A stretch of 64,000 bases of DNA from Thermobifida cellulosilytica TB100 (lineage in GTDB: Bacteria; Actinomycetota; Actinomycetes; Streptosporangiales; Streptosporangiaceae), in assembly GCF_001517975.1 (NCBI RefSeq), contig NZ_KQ950184.1, forward strand, positions 104,929 through 168,928, in the 5' to 3' direction. This document shows positions 1 through 9,148 of the stretch, piece after piece. The first letter of the stretch is position 1. Each line of letters begins with the position of its first letter. The position numbers and the translations under genes were made by a program. A model generated the notes under the pieces. It made no database searches, was not told the origin of the DNA, and was given only the letters and a program-made list of their open reading frames with translations.

Positions 1-2
1 GC

Positions 3-1265
3 ATCATCGAGATCCTCACCGAGCGCGGCACCGGCAAGGCCGCCGTCAACTACCGGCTGCGCGACTGGCTGCTGTCCCGCCAGCGCTACTGGGGCACCCC
101 CATCCCGATCATCCACTGCCCCGACTGCGGCGAGGTCCCCGTCCCCGACTCCGACCTGCCGGTGCGGCTGCCCGAGAACCTGCGCGGCGCCGACCTGGCC
201 CCCAAGGGGATCTCCCCGCTGGCCGCGGCCACCGACTGGGTCAACGTGTCCTGCCCCCGCTGCGGCGGGGCCGCCAAGCGGGACACCGACACCATGGACA
301 CCTTCGTCGACTCCTCCTGGTACTACCTGCGGTACTGCTCGCCGAACCTGGACACCGCGCCGTTCGACGTGGAGAAGGTCGAGAAGTGGGGGCCCATCGA
401 CCAGTACGTCGGCGGCGTCGAGCACGCGATCCTGCACCTGCTGTACAGCCGCTTCTTCACCAAGGTGCTCTACGACATGGGCCTGGTGTCCTTCACCGAG
501 CCCTTCGTCCGGCTGCTCAACCAGGGCCAGGTCATCAACCAGGGCAAGGCGATGTCCAAGTCGCTGGGCAACGGCGTGGACCTGGGCAAGGAGATCGACC
601 GCTACGGCGTCGACGCGGTCCGGCTGACCGTGGTCTTCGCCGGCCCGCCGGAGGAGGACATCGACTGGGCCGACGTCTCCCCGGGCGCCTCCCTGAAGTT
701 CCTCAACCGCGCCTACCGGGTGATGGCCCAGGCCGGAGCCGCCTCCGCGCCGGGCGTCGACCCGGCGACCGGCGACCAGGCCCTGCGCCGGGTCACCCAC
801 CAGACCCTGGCGAAGGTGACCGACGCCATCGAGGCGCAGCGGTTCAATGTGGCGATCGCGCGCATCATGGAGCTGGTCACCGCGACCCGCCGGGCGATCG
901 ACTCCGGCCCCGGCGCCGCCGACCCGGCCGTGCGCGAGGCCGCCGAGGTCATCGCGATCACGCTCGGGCTGTTCGCGCCCTACGTCGCGGAGGAGGGCTG
1001 GGAGCTGCTCGGCCACTCCGGCTCGGTGGCCGTGGGCACCTGGCGCGAGCCCGACCCCGCGCTGCTGGTGCAGGAGAGCGTGACCTGCGTGGTCCAGGTG
1101 GCCAGCAAGGTCCGCGACAAGCTGGAGGTGTCGCCGGACATCTCCGCGGAGGAGCTGGAGAGGCTGGCCCTGGCCTCGCAGAAGGTGCAGGGCTTCATCG
1201 CCGGGCGCGAGATCCGCAAGATCGTCGTGCGCGAACCCAAACTGGTCAACATCGTGGTCGCCTAG
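3..1265 (+). CDS. leuS: Leucyl-tRNA synthetase, C-terminal part
   Basis: Class I aminoacyl-tRNA synthetase that charges tRNA-Leu in the cytoplasm. The window opens inside the gene; the frame is open from the first bases and about 420 residues are present, roughly the C-terminal half of a typical ~950-residue enzyme. The visible part starts near [14 protein letters not shown], includes a CxxC pair, the [10 protein letters not shown] and [15 protein letters not shown] blocks, the KMSKS-type signature AMSKSLGNG, and the anticodon-binding and C-terminal domains. The identity is firm. The gene ends just before a strong hairpin and the next gene begins 105 bases later, so leuS probably ends its own transcript. 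Confidence 0.97.
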   Translation: MIEILTERGTGKAAVNYRLRDWLLSRQRYWGTPIPIIHCPDCGEVPVPDSDLPVRLPENLRGADLAPKGISPLAAATDWVNVSCPRCGGAAKRDTDTMDTFVDSSWYYLRYCSPNLDTAPFDVEKVEKWGPIDQYVGGVEHAILHLLYSRFFTKVLYDMGLVSFTEPFVRLLNQGQVINQGKAMSKSLGNGVDLGKEIDRYGVDAVRLTVVFAGPPEEDIDWADVSPGASLKFLNRAYRVMAQAGAASAPGVDPATGDQALRRVTHQTLAKVTDAIEAQRFNVAIARIMELVTATRRAIDSGPGAADPAVREAAEVIAITLGLFAPYVAEEGWELLGHSGSVAVGTWREPDPALLVQESVTCVVQVASKVRDKLEVSPDISAEELERLALASQKVQGFIAGREIRKIVVREPKLVNIVVA

Positions 1266-1284
1266 CGGTTCTGCCCGCCGACCC

Positions 1285-1321
1285 CCGCGGGGCCGCGGCT
1301 CGACCGGCCGCGGCCCCGCGG
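1285..1321 (+). terminator. leuS terminator hairpin
   Basis: A 14-bp perfect stem (CCGCGGGGCCGCGG with its complement) and a 9-base loop, 20 bases after the leuS stop. There is no clear U-run, which is common for GC-rich actinobacterial terminators. Confidence 0.6.
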
Positions 1322-1369
1322 TGTGCGGGGAACAGCCGGGCGTCGCGGCGGAGGAGAGAGGCTGCGGAC

Positions 1370-1942
1370 ATGGGCGAGGCGAGACGGCGGACGCTGCTGC
1401 GCTGGGTCGCCGCGGTGGGCGGGGTCGCCGTGGTGAGCACCGGGGCCGTCGTCGGCGGGCTGCTGTGGGACGCGCGCGGTCCCGCGGTCGAGGCCACGGA
1501 GGCGGACACCTACCCGCAGCCGCCCGACTGCGCGTCGGTGCCGACTACGGCGGTGGAGGCCGTGGTCCCCTCGGCGGTGCTGGAGAGCGACACGGCCGGG
1601 CCGCTGTCCCAGTCCGCCGAGCGGTCGTGCGTGTGGTCCTCCCTGGACGCGTCCGGTGCCGACGCCCGGGTCCTCGTCGTCTCCTTCCGCGCCCACTTCG
1701 GGGACGGCGACGGTTCGGTGAGCGGGGCGGACCGGGCCGCGGCGGAGCTGGAGGCGCTGAGCGGCGACGCCGCGGAGCCCGTCGAGGAAGCAGTGGTGCG
1801 CGCGGCGTCCGTCGGCGACGGCGCCGAGGCGGTCCTGCGGGCCGACAACCTCACGGTCCGGGTCTGGTACGGCGGAGTGCCCGCGCAGGAGGCCCGCAGC
1901 GCAGCGGCCACGGTGGCCGCGGAGGTGGCCGCGGCCCTGTGA
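1370..1942 (+). CDS. Membrane-anchored extracytoplasmic protein, paralogue 1
   Basis: 190 residues of unknown function. The start is the ATG preceded by GAGGAGAG about 12 bases upstream. An Arg-rich N-terminus (MGEARRRTLLRW) is followed by one hydrophobic segment at residues ~12-30, so it is probably a signal anchor or uncleaved signal peptide with an exported C-terminal domain. The exported part has a Cys near residue 50 (PPDCASV) and a CVW motif (RSCVWSS) that line up with similar Cys/CxW positions in the next two genes. It lacks the second Cys pair found in them. The three look like a local family of small exported proteins; the role is unknown. Confidence 0.75.
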   Translation: MGEARRRTLLRWVAAVGGVAVVSTGAVVGGLLWDARGPAVEATEADTYPQPPDCASVPTTAVEAVVPSAVLESDTAGPLSQSAERSCVWSSLDASGADARVLVVSFRAHFGDGDGSVSGADRAAAELEALSGDAAEPVEEAVVRAASVGDGAEAVLRADNLTVRVWYGGVPAQEARSAAATVAAEVAAAL

Positions 1943-2154
1943 CGGCATCCCGGCGCCGACGCCGGGGCGCGGGCCGGGCCGCCGGGAAAAAGGTCTTCGA
2001 TCATCGCGAACTTTGTGGCGGGAAGCGGCTTCTCACTCGGTAGAACGGGACGACCGGACCACCTGACGCCGCCACCGGCCGGGTGGCTCCCGACTAGTAG
2101 CGTTGGCACGTCGTACCACCCCCGCCCCGGTCCGGGACAGACGAAGGGAAGCCC

Positions 2155-2811
2155 ATGGTCCAGCCGCCCCCCTACGGCGGATTCGCCCCCCAGCAGGAGA
2201 CGCCGCCCAAGAGCGGCCGCGGTTGCGCGACGGTGCTCCTGGCCGGTGCGGTGCTGGGCCTGGCACTGCTGGTCCTCGGAGGGATCGGCTTCCTCGTCTG
2301 GCTGCGTGGGCCGGGTGGGGACTACGAGGCGGCCCCCGAGTGCGCCGTGGTGGAGGAGAGCGGGGTGCTCGACCGCTTCGTCAAGGGACACGTGGCCGAC
2401 CTCGACAGCCCGATCGACACCGGGGACGCCGACTGGTGGGACGGCACCCAGTGCCGCTGGACGACCACGGAGGACTCCTCCGGGCTGCCCGCCAGCGTGA
2501 GCGTGGCGTTCATCCGCAGCGGCAACCGCCTCGGCTACGGCGGAGAGGCGTCGGCCCGGGCCGACCTGAGGAGCGAACCCGGGGGGAACACCGCGGTCGC
2601 CGTGGACGACCTCGGCGACGAGGCGGTCCGGTGGTACGACGCCACCACGCTGCACGGGTGTGTGGCGGTACGGAAGTCCAACCTCATGATCTCCACCTGC
2701 TACGAGTCCAGCACCGATTTCGCGGCCAGTCGGGAGATCTCCGCGGCGGAAGCCATGGAGGGCGCCCTGACCGTGGCCAGGGAGATCGTCGCCGAACTCG
2801 AAGCGGAATAG
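2155..2811 (+). CDS. Membrane-anchored extracytoplasmic protein, paralogue 2
   Basis: 218 residues of unknown function. The ATG has GAAGGGA at a good distance. A short Pro/Tyr-rich cytoplasmic tail (MVQPPPYGGFAPQQ) leads into a single transmembrane helix at residues ~25-45, then an acidic exported domain with four cysteines: PEC near residue 62, QCRW, HGC and STCYES. The order Cys, WW...CxW, LGDEAVRWYD, GC, Cys is shared with the following gene, suggesting two disulfides in a common fold. About 210 bases separate it from the first paralogue, so it may have its own promoter. Confidence 0.8.
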   Translation: MVQPPPYGGFAPQQETPPKSGRGCATVLLAGAVLGLALLVLGGIGFLVWLRGPGGDYEAAPECAVVEESGVLDRFVKGHVADLDSPIDTGDADWWDGTQCRWTTTEDSSGLPASVSVAFIRSGNRLGYGGEASARADLRSEPGGNTAVAVDDLGDEAVRWYDATTLHGCVAVRKSNLMISTCYESSTDFAASREISAAEAMEGALTVAREIVAELEAE

Positions 2812-2904
2812 ACCCCCAGGGACCGGGCAGGCGCTCTGCGCCGACACCGGTCGTCCCCATCCCCGATCACGCGGATCACCCGCCAGTACTCAGCGAGGAA
2901 CCTG

Positions 2905-3702
2905 ATGACGCAGCCGCCTCCCAACGGACCGCAACCTCCCTACGGCCAGCCCTACGGGACTCCCCAGCCCTCCTACGGCCAGCAGTTCACCCCCCAGTAC
3001 GGGGCCGGATACCCGACGCCTCCGCAGCGGAAGAGCAACGGCTGTCTGATCGCCGGCGTGCTCGTGGGCGCGTTCGTGGTCCTGGCCGTGGCGGGGATCA
3101 TCGTGTTCTTCGCCCTGAGCGGCGGCAACGAGGCGCCGTCGGCCGGTGGTTCGGGCAACGTGGCCGAGAGCCCCCAGTCCGGCGGGGAGGAGCCCCAGGG
3201 GCCCGACGAGACGCCTTCGCCGCAGGGGGAGTTCGTCGTACTGCCGGCCTGTGAGGAGATCGCTCCCGACGAACTGGACACGCTCATGCCCGGGTACAGC
3301 CTGGAGGTCGAGGACGTCGACACCGGTGCCCAGGAGTGGTGGGAGGGCTACCACTGCTCCTGGAACAACGCCGTCACCTGGGAGGAGGGGAGCTACTACT
3401 TCCTCACGGTCGTGCTCAACGACCCCGAGGAGGCGTACGACACCGCCGACGACCTGGAGCTGTACGCCGAGGACTACGACACGACCCCGGTGAGCGGGCT
3501 CGGCGAGGGCGCCCTGTCCTGGTACGACTCCACCAACGAGGTCGGCTGCGTGGCCACCTACGTGGAGAACCTGTCGTTCTCGGCCTGCTACGACGAGATG
3601 AGCGGCGGAGAGCCGCTGCCCGAGGACGAGGCGATCGCGCAGGCCGAGGAGCTGGCCCACTCCACCCTGGCGAAGATCGAGAGCGGCGACTACCGCGAAT
3701 AG
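2905..3702 (+). CDS. Membrane-anchored extracytoplasmic protein, paralogue 3
   Basis: 265 residues of unknown function. A PY/PQ-rich cytoplasmic tail of ~45 residues (repeated PPYGQ, PSYGQ) precedes one transmembrane helix (residues ~50-72), a Gly/Ser/Pro-rich linker, and an exported acidic domain. Four cysteines sit in the same pattern as in the previous gene: PACEE, HCSW, VGC, SACYDE. The shared WWEG...HCSW and LGEGALSWYD elements support common descent. A weak AGGA lies upstream of the ATG. It is 93 bases from the previous gene, so co-transcription is plausible. An envelope-sensing or wall-associated role is possible, but nothing in the sequence proves it. Confidence 0.8.
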   Translation: MTQPPPNGPQPPYGQPYGTPQPSYGQQFTPQYGAGYPTPPQRKSNGCLIAGVLVGAFVVLAVAGIIVFFALSGGNEAPSAGGSGNVAESPQSGGEEPQGPDETPSPQGEFVVLPACEEIAPDELDTLMPGYSLEVEDVDTGAQEWWEGYHCSWNNAVTWEEGSYYFLTVVLNDPEEAYDTADDLELYAEDYDTTPVSGLGEGALSWYDSTNEVGCVATYVENLSFSACYDEMSGGEPLPEDEAIAQAEELAHSTLAKIESGDYRE

Positions 3703-3711
3703 CGGAGCCCG

Positions 3712-3739
3712 GGCGGCGCTCCGCAGCGGGAGCGTCGCC
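3712..3739 (+). terminator. Probable terminator
   Basis: GGCGGCGCTCC pairs with GGAGCGTCGCC around a GCAGCG loop directly after the third paralogue. A second outer pairing of GCCCGGGCGGC with downstream GCCGCCCGGGGC is also possible. Confidence 0.45.
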
Positions 3740-3884
3740 CCCGTGCCGCCCGGGGCGGTCGTGTCTTTCCGGCACGGGAGACCGCGCGGACGGCGGCGGA
3801 GGCGTCCACGGCGGGGGCGGAGACGGGGTGCGGGGCCGTCAGGAGGCGCGGATTACGGCGCCGTACCGAAACGACGCGGAGTTG

Positions 3885-4649
3885 TTACACCTTACGGAGA
3901 ACGGTGACCACCTTGCCCAGAATGGTCGCGGAATCGCCGTTGATCGGCTCGTAGGCGCTGTTTCTGGGCAGTAGCCAAACGTGTTCTCCGTCACGTTTGA
4001 ACACCTTCACCGTGGCCTCGTCACCCAGCAGCGCGGCCACGATGTCGCCGTTGTTGGCGTCGGGCTGCTGGCGGACAACCACCAGGTCACCATCGGTGAT
4101 GGCGGCGTCGACCATGGAGTCGCCCACGACGGTGAGCATGAACAGAGTGCCTTCGCCGACGAGCTGTCGGGGGAGGGTGAAGACGTCCTCGACGTACTCC
4201 TCGGCCAGGATCGGGCCGCCCGCCGCGATACGGCCCAGGAGGGGGATGCCGACCGTGGCGGGAGAGTCCGCTGCCCCCGTGTGACCAGGGGTTTTCTGCG
4301 GAAAGGTGGGCATTTCGCCGGGAATGCGAATTTCCACCGCTCTTGGGCGATTCTGGTCCCGGTGGAGGTAGCCCTTGCGTTGCAACACCTTCAACTGGTG
4401 CGCGACACTTGAGGGGCTGGACAGTCCTACCGCGTCACCGATCTCCCGGATCGACGGCGGGTACCCCCGCTCACGGACGTAGCGGTGGATGACGTTCAGG
4501 ACACTCCGCTGGCGGTCGGTGAGTGTCGGAGCGGCCTCCGCCCCCCCGGTGGGGGTCGCAGCGGAGTCATCCGTGCGGACCGGGCGGAGTGCGGAGACGG
4601 CACTCTCCTCCGCACGGGGCTGCCGCCCTCCGTTGTTCTCCTCCGGCAC
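3885..4649 (-). CDS. lexA: SOS repressor LexA
   Basis: Repressor of the DNA-damage regulon, inactivated by RecA-stimulated self-cleavage. I place the start at the GTG at 4649 because GAGGAGG lies six bases upstream; this gives 254 residues, versus an implausibly long 304 from the next upstream codon. A winged helix-turn-helix ([18 protein letters not shown], then [19 protein letters not shown]) is followed by the S24 peptidase domain. The scissile Ala143-Gly144 is in RIAAGGP, the nucleophile Ser178 is in VVGDSMVD, and the general base Lys215 is in ATVKVF. An N-terminal extension of ~40 low-complexity residues precedes the DNA-binding domain. It is divergent from the LysM gene, with SOS-type boxes between them, so autorepression is expected. 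Confidence 0.97.
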   Translation of the reverse strand: MPEENNGGRQPRAEESAVSALRPVRTDDSAATPTGGAEAAPTLTDRQRSVLNVIHRYVRERGYPPSIREIGDAVGLSSPSSVAHQLKVLQRKGYLHRDQNRPRAVEIRIPGEMPTFPQKTPGHTGAADSPATVGIPLLGRIAAGGPILAEEYVEDVFTLPRQLVGEGTLFMLTVVGDSMVDAAITDGDLVVVRQQPDANNGDIVAALLGDEATVKVFKRDGEHVWLLPRNSAYEPINGDSATILGKVVTVLRKV

Positions 4650-4808
4650 GTCCGGCCTCCTCGGCGGTCGGTGTCCTGGGTCGTGGACTGTCGGCTGTGT
4701 GGCATCGGTGCTTGTTCCGGATGGCCGAGGGTGGCGGTGTGACACGACCGACGCCGACGCTCTACCGGAACGAAACACATTCCACGTTAGTCCCTGCACA
4801 AGGCGAGA

Positions 4809-4824
4809 TCAAACAAACGTTCGA
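4809..4824. promoter_or_regulatory. LexA-binding SOS box 1
   Basis: TCAAACAAACGTTCGA differs at one position from the actinobacterial SOS consensus TCGAAC-N4-GTTCGA. It lies 160 bases upstream of the lexA start and 77 bases upstream of the divergent LysM gene. Confidence 0.75.
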
Positions 4825-4860
4825 GATGGTGCTGAAAAATTTCCCGGAATGCGGTAGTAG

Positions 4861-4876
4861 TCGAACGCCAGTTCTA
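4861..4876. promoter_or_regulatory. LexA-binding SOS box 2
   Basis: TCGAACGCCAGTTCTA keeps the full GAAC-N4-GTTC core. It sits 25 bases before the LysM start codon, a position suited to blocking transcription of that gene. Confidence 0.65.
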
Positions 4877-4900
4877 GCCGGTGGAGGTAAGGAGACGACG

Positions 4901-5413
4901 ATGTCCCAGACCGCGCTGCCGCGCGCCGCGCAGGCCGCCGACCGTGTCCTCCGCCGTGCGGCCCGCGACGACCGCGCTCCCGGTCTCTACGACTGGTCCC
5001 GCGAGGTGCCGGAGTGGGCCGGCGCCGTGGAGCCGCACCGACATCTCCAGGCCGCCGGGAGCCGTCGCAGCACCCGTCCCGTCCCCGCCGGGCCGCCCCG
5101 GCTGACCAGGCGCGGCCGGATCGTCCTGTACAGCCTGCTCGGCACGGCTGCCGCGGCGGGCTGCGGACTCCTCTCCGTGGCCTTCGTGGCCCTGAGCGCC
5201 ACCACCGCCGACGCCTCCACCGAGAGCCTCATGGACCTGCCCGAGCGGTCGCACACCCTCATCGTCAACGAGGGGGACACGCTCTGGGAGATCGCCGAGC
5301 GGATCCGCCCCGCGGAGGACCCGCGCAAGACGGTGGACGAGCTCGTCGAGATCAACAACCTGACCGGACCGGTCCTCACGCCGGGCCAGGAGCTCGTGCT
5401 GCCCTCCCACTGA
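4901..5413 (+). CDS. SOS-linked LysM cell-wall protein (Rv2719c/ChiZ-like position)
   Basis: 170 residues; the ATG follows the strong site GGAGGTAAGGAG. Residues ~1-68 are cytoplasmic and Arg-rich, one transmembrane segment spans ~70-95 (IVLYSLLGTAAAAGCG), and a C-terminal LysM domain (~115-168; EGDTLWEIAERI, NNLTG, LTPGQELVLP) should bind peptidoglycan outside the membrane. In mycobacteria the gene divergent from lexA encodes a LysM protein (Rv2719c/ChiZ) that affects division after DNA damage; the same lexA-LysM-nrdR order occurs here. No hydrolase domain is evident beyond LysM, so a structural or regulatory wall role is as likely as hydrolysis. The SOS boxes upstream predict damage induction. 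Confidence 0.88.
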   Translation: MSQTALPRAAQAADRVLRRAARDDRAPGLYDWSREVPEWAGAVEPHRHLQAAGSRRSTRPVPAGPPRLTRRGRIVLYSLLGTAAAAGCGLLSVAFVALSATTADASTESLMDLPERSHTLIVNEGDTLWEIAERIRPAEDPRKTVDELVEINNLTGPVLTPGQELVLPSH

Positions 5414-5561
5414 CCCCGAACCCCGCTCCCGCCGCCTGCCCGCACCAGGCGGACGCCCGCGGCTGCGCCGTGCCCGCGGGACGGCTGGGGTGTGTGCCAC
5501 GACACTTCCGGGAGACGGACCGGCGAGTTGCGCCCGGGGACGGTGAGGTCTAGGTTATCGA

Positions 5562-5609
5562 CCACTAAATCTTGTACCCGCGTGGGTGAAAGCATCCACA
5601 AGTTGTGGT
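5562..5609 (+). promoter_or_regulatory. Probable tandem NrdR boxes
   Basis: Two imperfect palindromes, CCACTAAATCTTGTAC at 5562-5577 and ATCCACAAGTTGTGGT at 5594-5609, are 16 bases each and 32 bases centre to centre. NrdR operators are known as paired ~16-bp boxes spaced an integral number of helical turns apart. They lie just upstream of nrdR-nrdJ, as expected for autoregulation and repression of the reductase. Confidence 0.6.
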
Positions 5610-5642
5610 CCTTCGGCGTTGACCTGGGAAGGAAGAGGACTG

Positions 5643-6104
5643 GTGCGCTGCCCCTTCTGCCAGAACCAGGACACCCGGGTGATCGACAGCCGCGCCGCAG
5701 AGGAGGGGGCCGCGATCCGGCGCCGCCGCTCCTGCCCGGCCTGCGAGAGGAGATTCACCACCCAGGAGACCGTGCTGCTCATGGTCGCCAAGCGGTCGGG
5801 CGTCACCGAGCCCTTCTCCCGCAGCAAGATCATCGCTGGAGTCCGACGGGCCTGCCAGGGCCGCCCGGTCAGCGAGGACGCCCTCGCCCTCCTCGGCCAG
5901 CGGGTCGAGGAGACCATCCGCGCCCGCGGGGCCGCCGAGGTCCCCTCCCACGAGATCGGGCTCGCCATCCTCGGGCCGCTGCGCGACCTGGACGAGGTCG
6001 CCTACCTGCGCTTCGCGAGCGTCTACCGCAGCTTCGAGTCCCTGGAGGACTTCGAGAACGAGATCGCGGAGCTGAGAGCGGAGCGTGCCGCGCCGCAGGA
6101 CTGA
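5643..6104 (+). CDS. nrdR: Transcriptional repressor NrdR
   Basis: Zinc-ribbon/ATP-cone repressor of ribonucleotide reductase genes. I use the GTG at 5643, which has GGAAGAGGA just upstream, giving 153 residues (family norm ~150-160). The zinc ribbon uses Cys3, Cys6, Cys31 and Cys34 (VRCPFC and SCPAC). The ATP cone runs from ~46 to 136 ([20 protein letters not shown] to [16 protein letters not shown]). nrdJ follows after 124 bases with no obvious second operator, so the two probably form one transcript controlled by the boxes at 5562-5609. Confidence 0.96.
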   Translation: MRCPFCQNQDTRVIDSRAAEEGAAIRRRRSCPACERRFTTQETVLLMVAKRSGVTEPFSRSKIIAGVRRACQGRPVSEDALALLGQRVEETIRARGAAEVPSHEIGLAILGPLRDLDEVAYLRFASVYRSFESLEDFENEIAELRAERAAPQD

Positions 6105-6228
6105 CCCACCCGACGCCCCACAGCGTCCAGCAGACCAGAGAACACGCACGGTGCCGCCGTGCCGCGACGGGACCGGGCGGCAGGCACCGACCGGGTACAC
6201 CTCTTCACAGATGGGGGAGCAAAGCGAC

Positions 6229-9045
6229 ATGACCGAGACGGCGAGCGGCTCTGCTACACGCAAGGGCAGGAAAGCCCGGGGAGGACTGAAGATCCGGCGG
6301 GTCTTCACCACTCCCGGAGTCCACCCCTACGACACCGTGGAGTGGGAACGCCGCGACGTCGTCATGACCAACTGGCGGGACGGCTCGATCAACTTCCAGC
6401 AGAACGGGGTCGAGTTCCCCAAGAGCTGGTCGATGAACGCCACCCAGATCGTGGCCAGCAAGTACTTCCGCGGCGCGCTGGGCACCCCGCAGCGCGAGTG
6501 GAGCCTCAAGCAGCTCGTCGACCGGGTCGTCAACACCTACACCGCGACCGGCCGCGAGCACGGCTACTTCGCCTCCGACGAGGACGCCGAGATCTTCGAC
6601 CACGAGCTCAAGTACGCCCTCGTCCACCAGATGTTCAGCTTCAACTCCCCGGTCTGGTTCAACGTCGGCACCTCGTCGAAGGCCCAGGTCTCCGCCTGCT
6701 TCATCCTGTCGGTCGAGGACACCATGGAGTCGATCCTCGACTGGTACAAGGAGGAGGGGGTCATCTTCAAGGGCGGCTCGGGCGCGGGCGTGAACCTCTC
6801 GCGCATCCGCTCCAGCAAGGAGCTGCTCTCCTCCGGCGGCACCGCCTCCGGCCCGGTCTCCTTCATGCGCGGCGCCGACGCCTCCGCCGGGACGATCAAG
6901 TCCGGCGGCGCGACCCGGCGGGCCGCCAAGATGGTCGTCCTCGACGTGGACCACCCCGACATCGAGGAGTTCATCGAGTGCAAGGCCCGTGAGGAGCACA
7001 AGATCCGCGCGCTGCGCGACGCGGGCTTCGACGTCGACCTGGGCGGCGCCGACATCGTCAGCATCCAGTACCAGAACGCCAACAACTCGGTGCGCGTCTC
7101 CGACGAGTTCATGCGGGCCGTGGAGCAGGACGCCGAGTTCGGCCTAGTCGCCCGCACCACCGGCGAGGTCATCGAGAAGGTCAAGGCCAAGGAGCTGTTC
7201 CGCAAGATGGCCCGGGCCGCCTGGGAGTGCGCCGACCCGGGCATCCAGTACGACGACACCATCAACGACTGGCACACCACGCCCGAGAGCGGCCGGATCA
7301 CCGCCAGCAACCCCTGCTCGGAGTACGTCCACCTGGACAACTCCTCCTGCAACCTGGCCTCCATCAACCTGATGAAGTTCCTCGACGACGACGGCTCCTT
7401 CCGCGTCGAGGAGTTCGAGCGGCTCGTCGAGCTGGTCATCACGGCGATGGACATCTCCATCACCTTCGCCGACTTCCCCACCGAGAAGATCGCCGAGACC
7501 ACGCGGGCCTTCCGCCAACTGGGCATCGGCTACACCAACCTCGGCGCGCTGCTGATGGCCACCGGCCACGCCTACGACTCCGACGGCGGACGCGCCGTGG
7601 CCGCCGCCATCACCTCGCTCATGACCGGCGCCGCCTACCGGCGCAGCGCCGAGCTGGCCGGGGTGGTCGGCGCCTACGACGGCTACGCCAAGAACGCCGA
7701 GTCCCACAAGCGCGTCATGCGCAAGCACGCCGCCGCCAACGACGCCCTCAAGACCGTCGGCGAGCTGGAGAAGCCGATCCACGCCGCCGCCACCCGGGCG
7801 TGGCGGGAGTGCCTGGAGATCGGCGAGAAGAACGGCTGGCGCAACGCCCAGGCGAGCCTGCTCGCGCCGACCGGCACCATCTCCTTCATGCTGGACTGCG
7901 ACACCACCGGCATCGAGCCCGACTTCTCCCTGGTCAAGTTCAAGAAGCTGGTGGGCGGCGGGTCCATGCAGATCGTCAACCAGGGCATCCCCCGGGCGCT
8001 GCGGACCCTCGGCTACCAGGAGGAGCAGATCGAGGCCATCGTCGCCTACGTCGCCGAGCACGGGCACGTGGTCGACGCGCCCGGTCTCAAGCCCGAGCAC
8101 TACGAGATCTTCGACTGCGCCACGGGGCGGCGCTACATCCGGCCCATGGGGCACGTGGACATGATGGCGGCGGTCCAGCCGTTCCTGTCCGGCGCGGTCT
8201 CCAAGACCGTCAACGTCCCGGAGGAGGCCACCGTCGAGGACTTCGAGCGCCTCTACTACGAGGGCTGGAAGAAGGGCCTCAAGGCGCTGGCGGTCTACCG
8301 GGACAACTGCAAGGTCGGCCAGCCGCTGTCCACCGCCAAGAAGGAGGAGAAGGAGAAGGCCGAGCAGGCCCCCCGCACCGTCGAGGTGCGGCGCCCGGTG
8401 CGGCGCAGGCTGCCCAAGCGGCGTCCCAGCCAGACCGTCTCCTTCACCGTCGGCGGAGCCGAGGGCTACATCACCGCGGGCTCCTACCCCGACGACGGCC
8501 TGGGCGAGGTGTTCCTCAAGCTCGGCAAGCAGGGCTCCACCCTGGCCGGGATCATGGACGCCTTCTCCATCGCGATCTCCATCGCCCTCCAGTACGGGGT
8601 GCCGCTGGAGACCTACGTGGAGAAGTTCACCAACATGCGCTTCGAGCCGGCCGGGATGACCGACGACCCCGACATCCGGATGGCGCAGTCGGTGGTGGAC
8701 TACATCTTCCGCCGTCTGGCCCTGGACTACCTGCCCTACGAGGAGCGCGCGGCGCTGGGCGTGCTCTCCGCCGAGGAGCGCGCCGCCCAGGCCGCCGGGG
8801 AGGACCCCGCGCAGGTCGCCGCCCAGGTGGTCACCTACGCCCAGTCGGCGCCGGTGGCCGAGGCGGGCGACCCGCTGCTCGAGGCTCCCCGGACCACCGG
8901 GGTCCGCGGGACGGTGGAGGCGGCCGAGGCCCGGCAGGGCTTCAGCGCCGACGCCCCGCTCTGCGTGAGCTGCGGCACCAAGATGCGGCCGTCCGGGAGC
9001 TGCTACGTCTGCGAGGGCTGCGGCTCCACCAGCGGTTGCAGTTGA
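6229..9045 (+). CDS. nrdJ: Vitamin B12-dependent ribonucleoside-diphosphate reductase
   Basis: Class II reductase making deoxyribonucleotides with adenosylcobalamin, oxygen-independent. 938 residues from the ATG preceded by GGGGGAG; longer in-frame starts lack a ribosome site. The ten-stranded barrel motifs are visible: QVSACFILSVEDTMESI, FKGGSGAGVNLSRIRS, NPCSEY followed by SSCNLASINL, and the LLAPTGTISFMLDCDTTGIEPDF type block near the end of the barrel. A charged linker (~705-740) precedes a C-terminal domain ending CVSCGTKM...CYVCEGCGSTSGCS, which carries the redox/zinc cysteines. No cobalamin riboswitch was recognised in the short leader; NrdR is the likely control. Confidence 0.97.
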   Translation: MTETASGSATRKGRKARGGLKIRRVFTTPGVHPYDTVEWERRDVVMTNWRDGSINFQQNGVEFPKSWSMNATQIVASKYFRGALGTPQREWSLKQLVDRVVNTYTATGREHGYFASDEDAEIFDHELKYALVHQMFSFNSPVWFNVGTSSKAQVSACFILSVEDTMESILDWYKEEGVIFKGGSGAGVNLSRIRSSKELLSSGGTASGPVSFMRGADASAGTIKSGGATRRAAKMVVLDVDHPDIEEFIECKAREEHKIRALRDAGFDVDLGGADIVSIQYQNANNSVRVSDEFMRAVEQDAEFGLVARTTGEVIEKVKAKELFRKMARAAWECADPGIQYDDTINDWHTTPESGRITASNPCSEYVHLDNSSCNLASINLMKFLDDDGSFRVEEFERLVELVITAMDISITFADFPTEKIAETTRAFRQLGIGYTNLGALLMATGHAYDSDGGRAVAAAITSLMTGAAYRRSAELAGVVGAYDGYAKNAESHKRVMRKHAAANDALKTVGELEKPIHAAATRAWRECLEIGEKNGWRNAQASLLAPTGTISFMLDCDTTGIEPDFSLVKFKKLVGGGSMQIVNQGIPRALRTLGYQEEQIEAIVAYVAEHGHVVDAPGLKPEHYEIFDCATGRRYIRPMGHVDMMAAVQPFLSGAVSKTVNVPEEATVEDFERLYYEGWKKGLKALAVYRDNCKVGQPLSTAKKEEKEKAEQAPRTVEVRRPVRRRLPKRRPSQTVSFTVGGAEGYITAGSYPDDGLGEVFLKLGKQGSTLAGIMDAFSIAISIALQYGVPLETYVEKFTNMRFEPAGMTDDPDIRMAQSVVDYIFRRLALDYLPYEERAALGVLSAEERAAQAAGEDPAQVAAQVVTYAQSAPVAEAGDPLLEAPRTTGVRGTVEAAEARQGFSADAPLCVSCGTKMRPSGSCYVCEGCGSTSGCS

Positions 9046-9071
9046 TCCCGGCGCGTTGGCGCACACGTCCC

Positions 9072-9099
9072 ACGGGGGCGGCCCACCGGCCGCCCCCGT
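9072..9099 (+). terminator. nrdJ terminator
   Basis: A 12-bp perfect stem (ACGGGGGCGGCC) with a CACC loop, 27 bases after the nrdJ stop. Confidence 0.65.
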
Positions 9100-9148
9100 T
9101 CGCTGTCTCGGGGCGGTGAGCGCGGCGGAGGAGCGGGTATGACGGTAA

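Noticed and set aside
3885..4799. Longer 304-residue LexA
   Set aside because: The extra 50 residues overlap the promoter region and lack a ribosome site; the GTG at 4649 has an ideal GAGGAGG.
6105..6228. Cobalamin riboswitch ahead of nrdJ
   Set aside because: Only 124 bases, with no recognisable B12-box; some bacteria use one for nrd control but nothing here supports it.
7144..9066. 640-codon minus-strand frame opposite nrdJ
   Set aside because: Gly/Val/Leu-rich shadow of nrdJ without motifs or a ribosome site.
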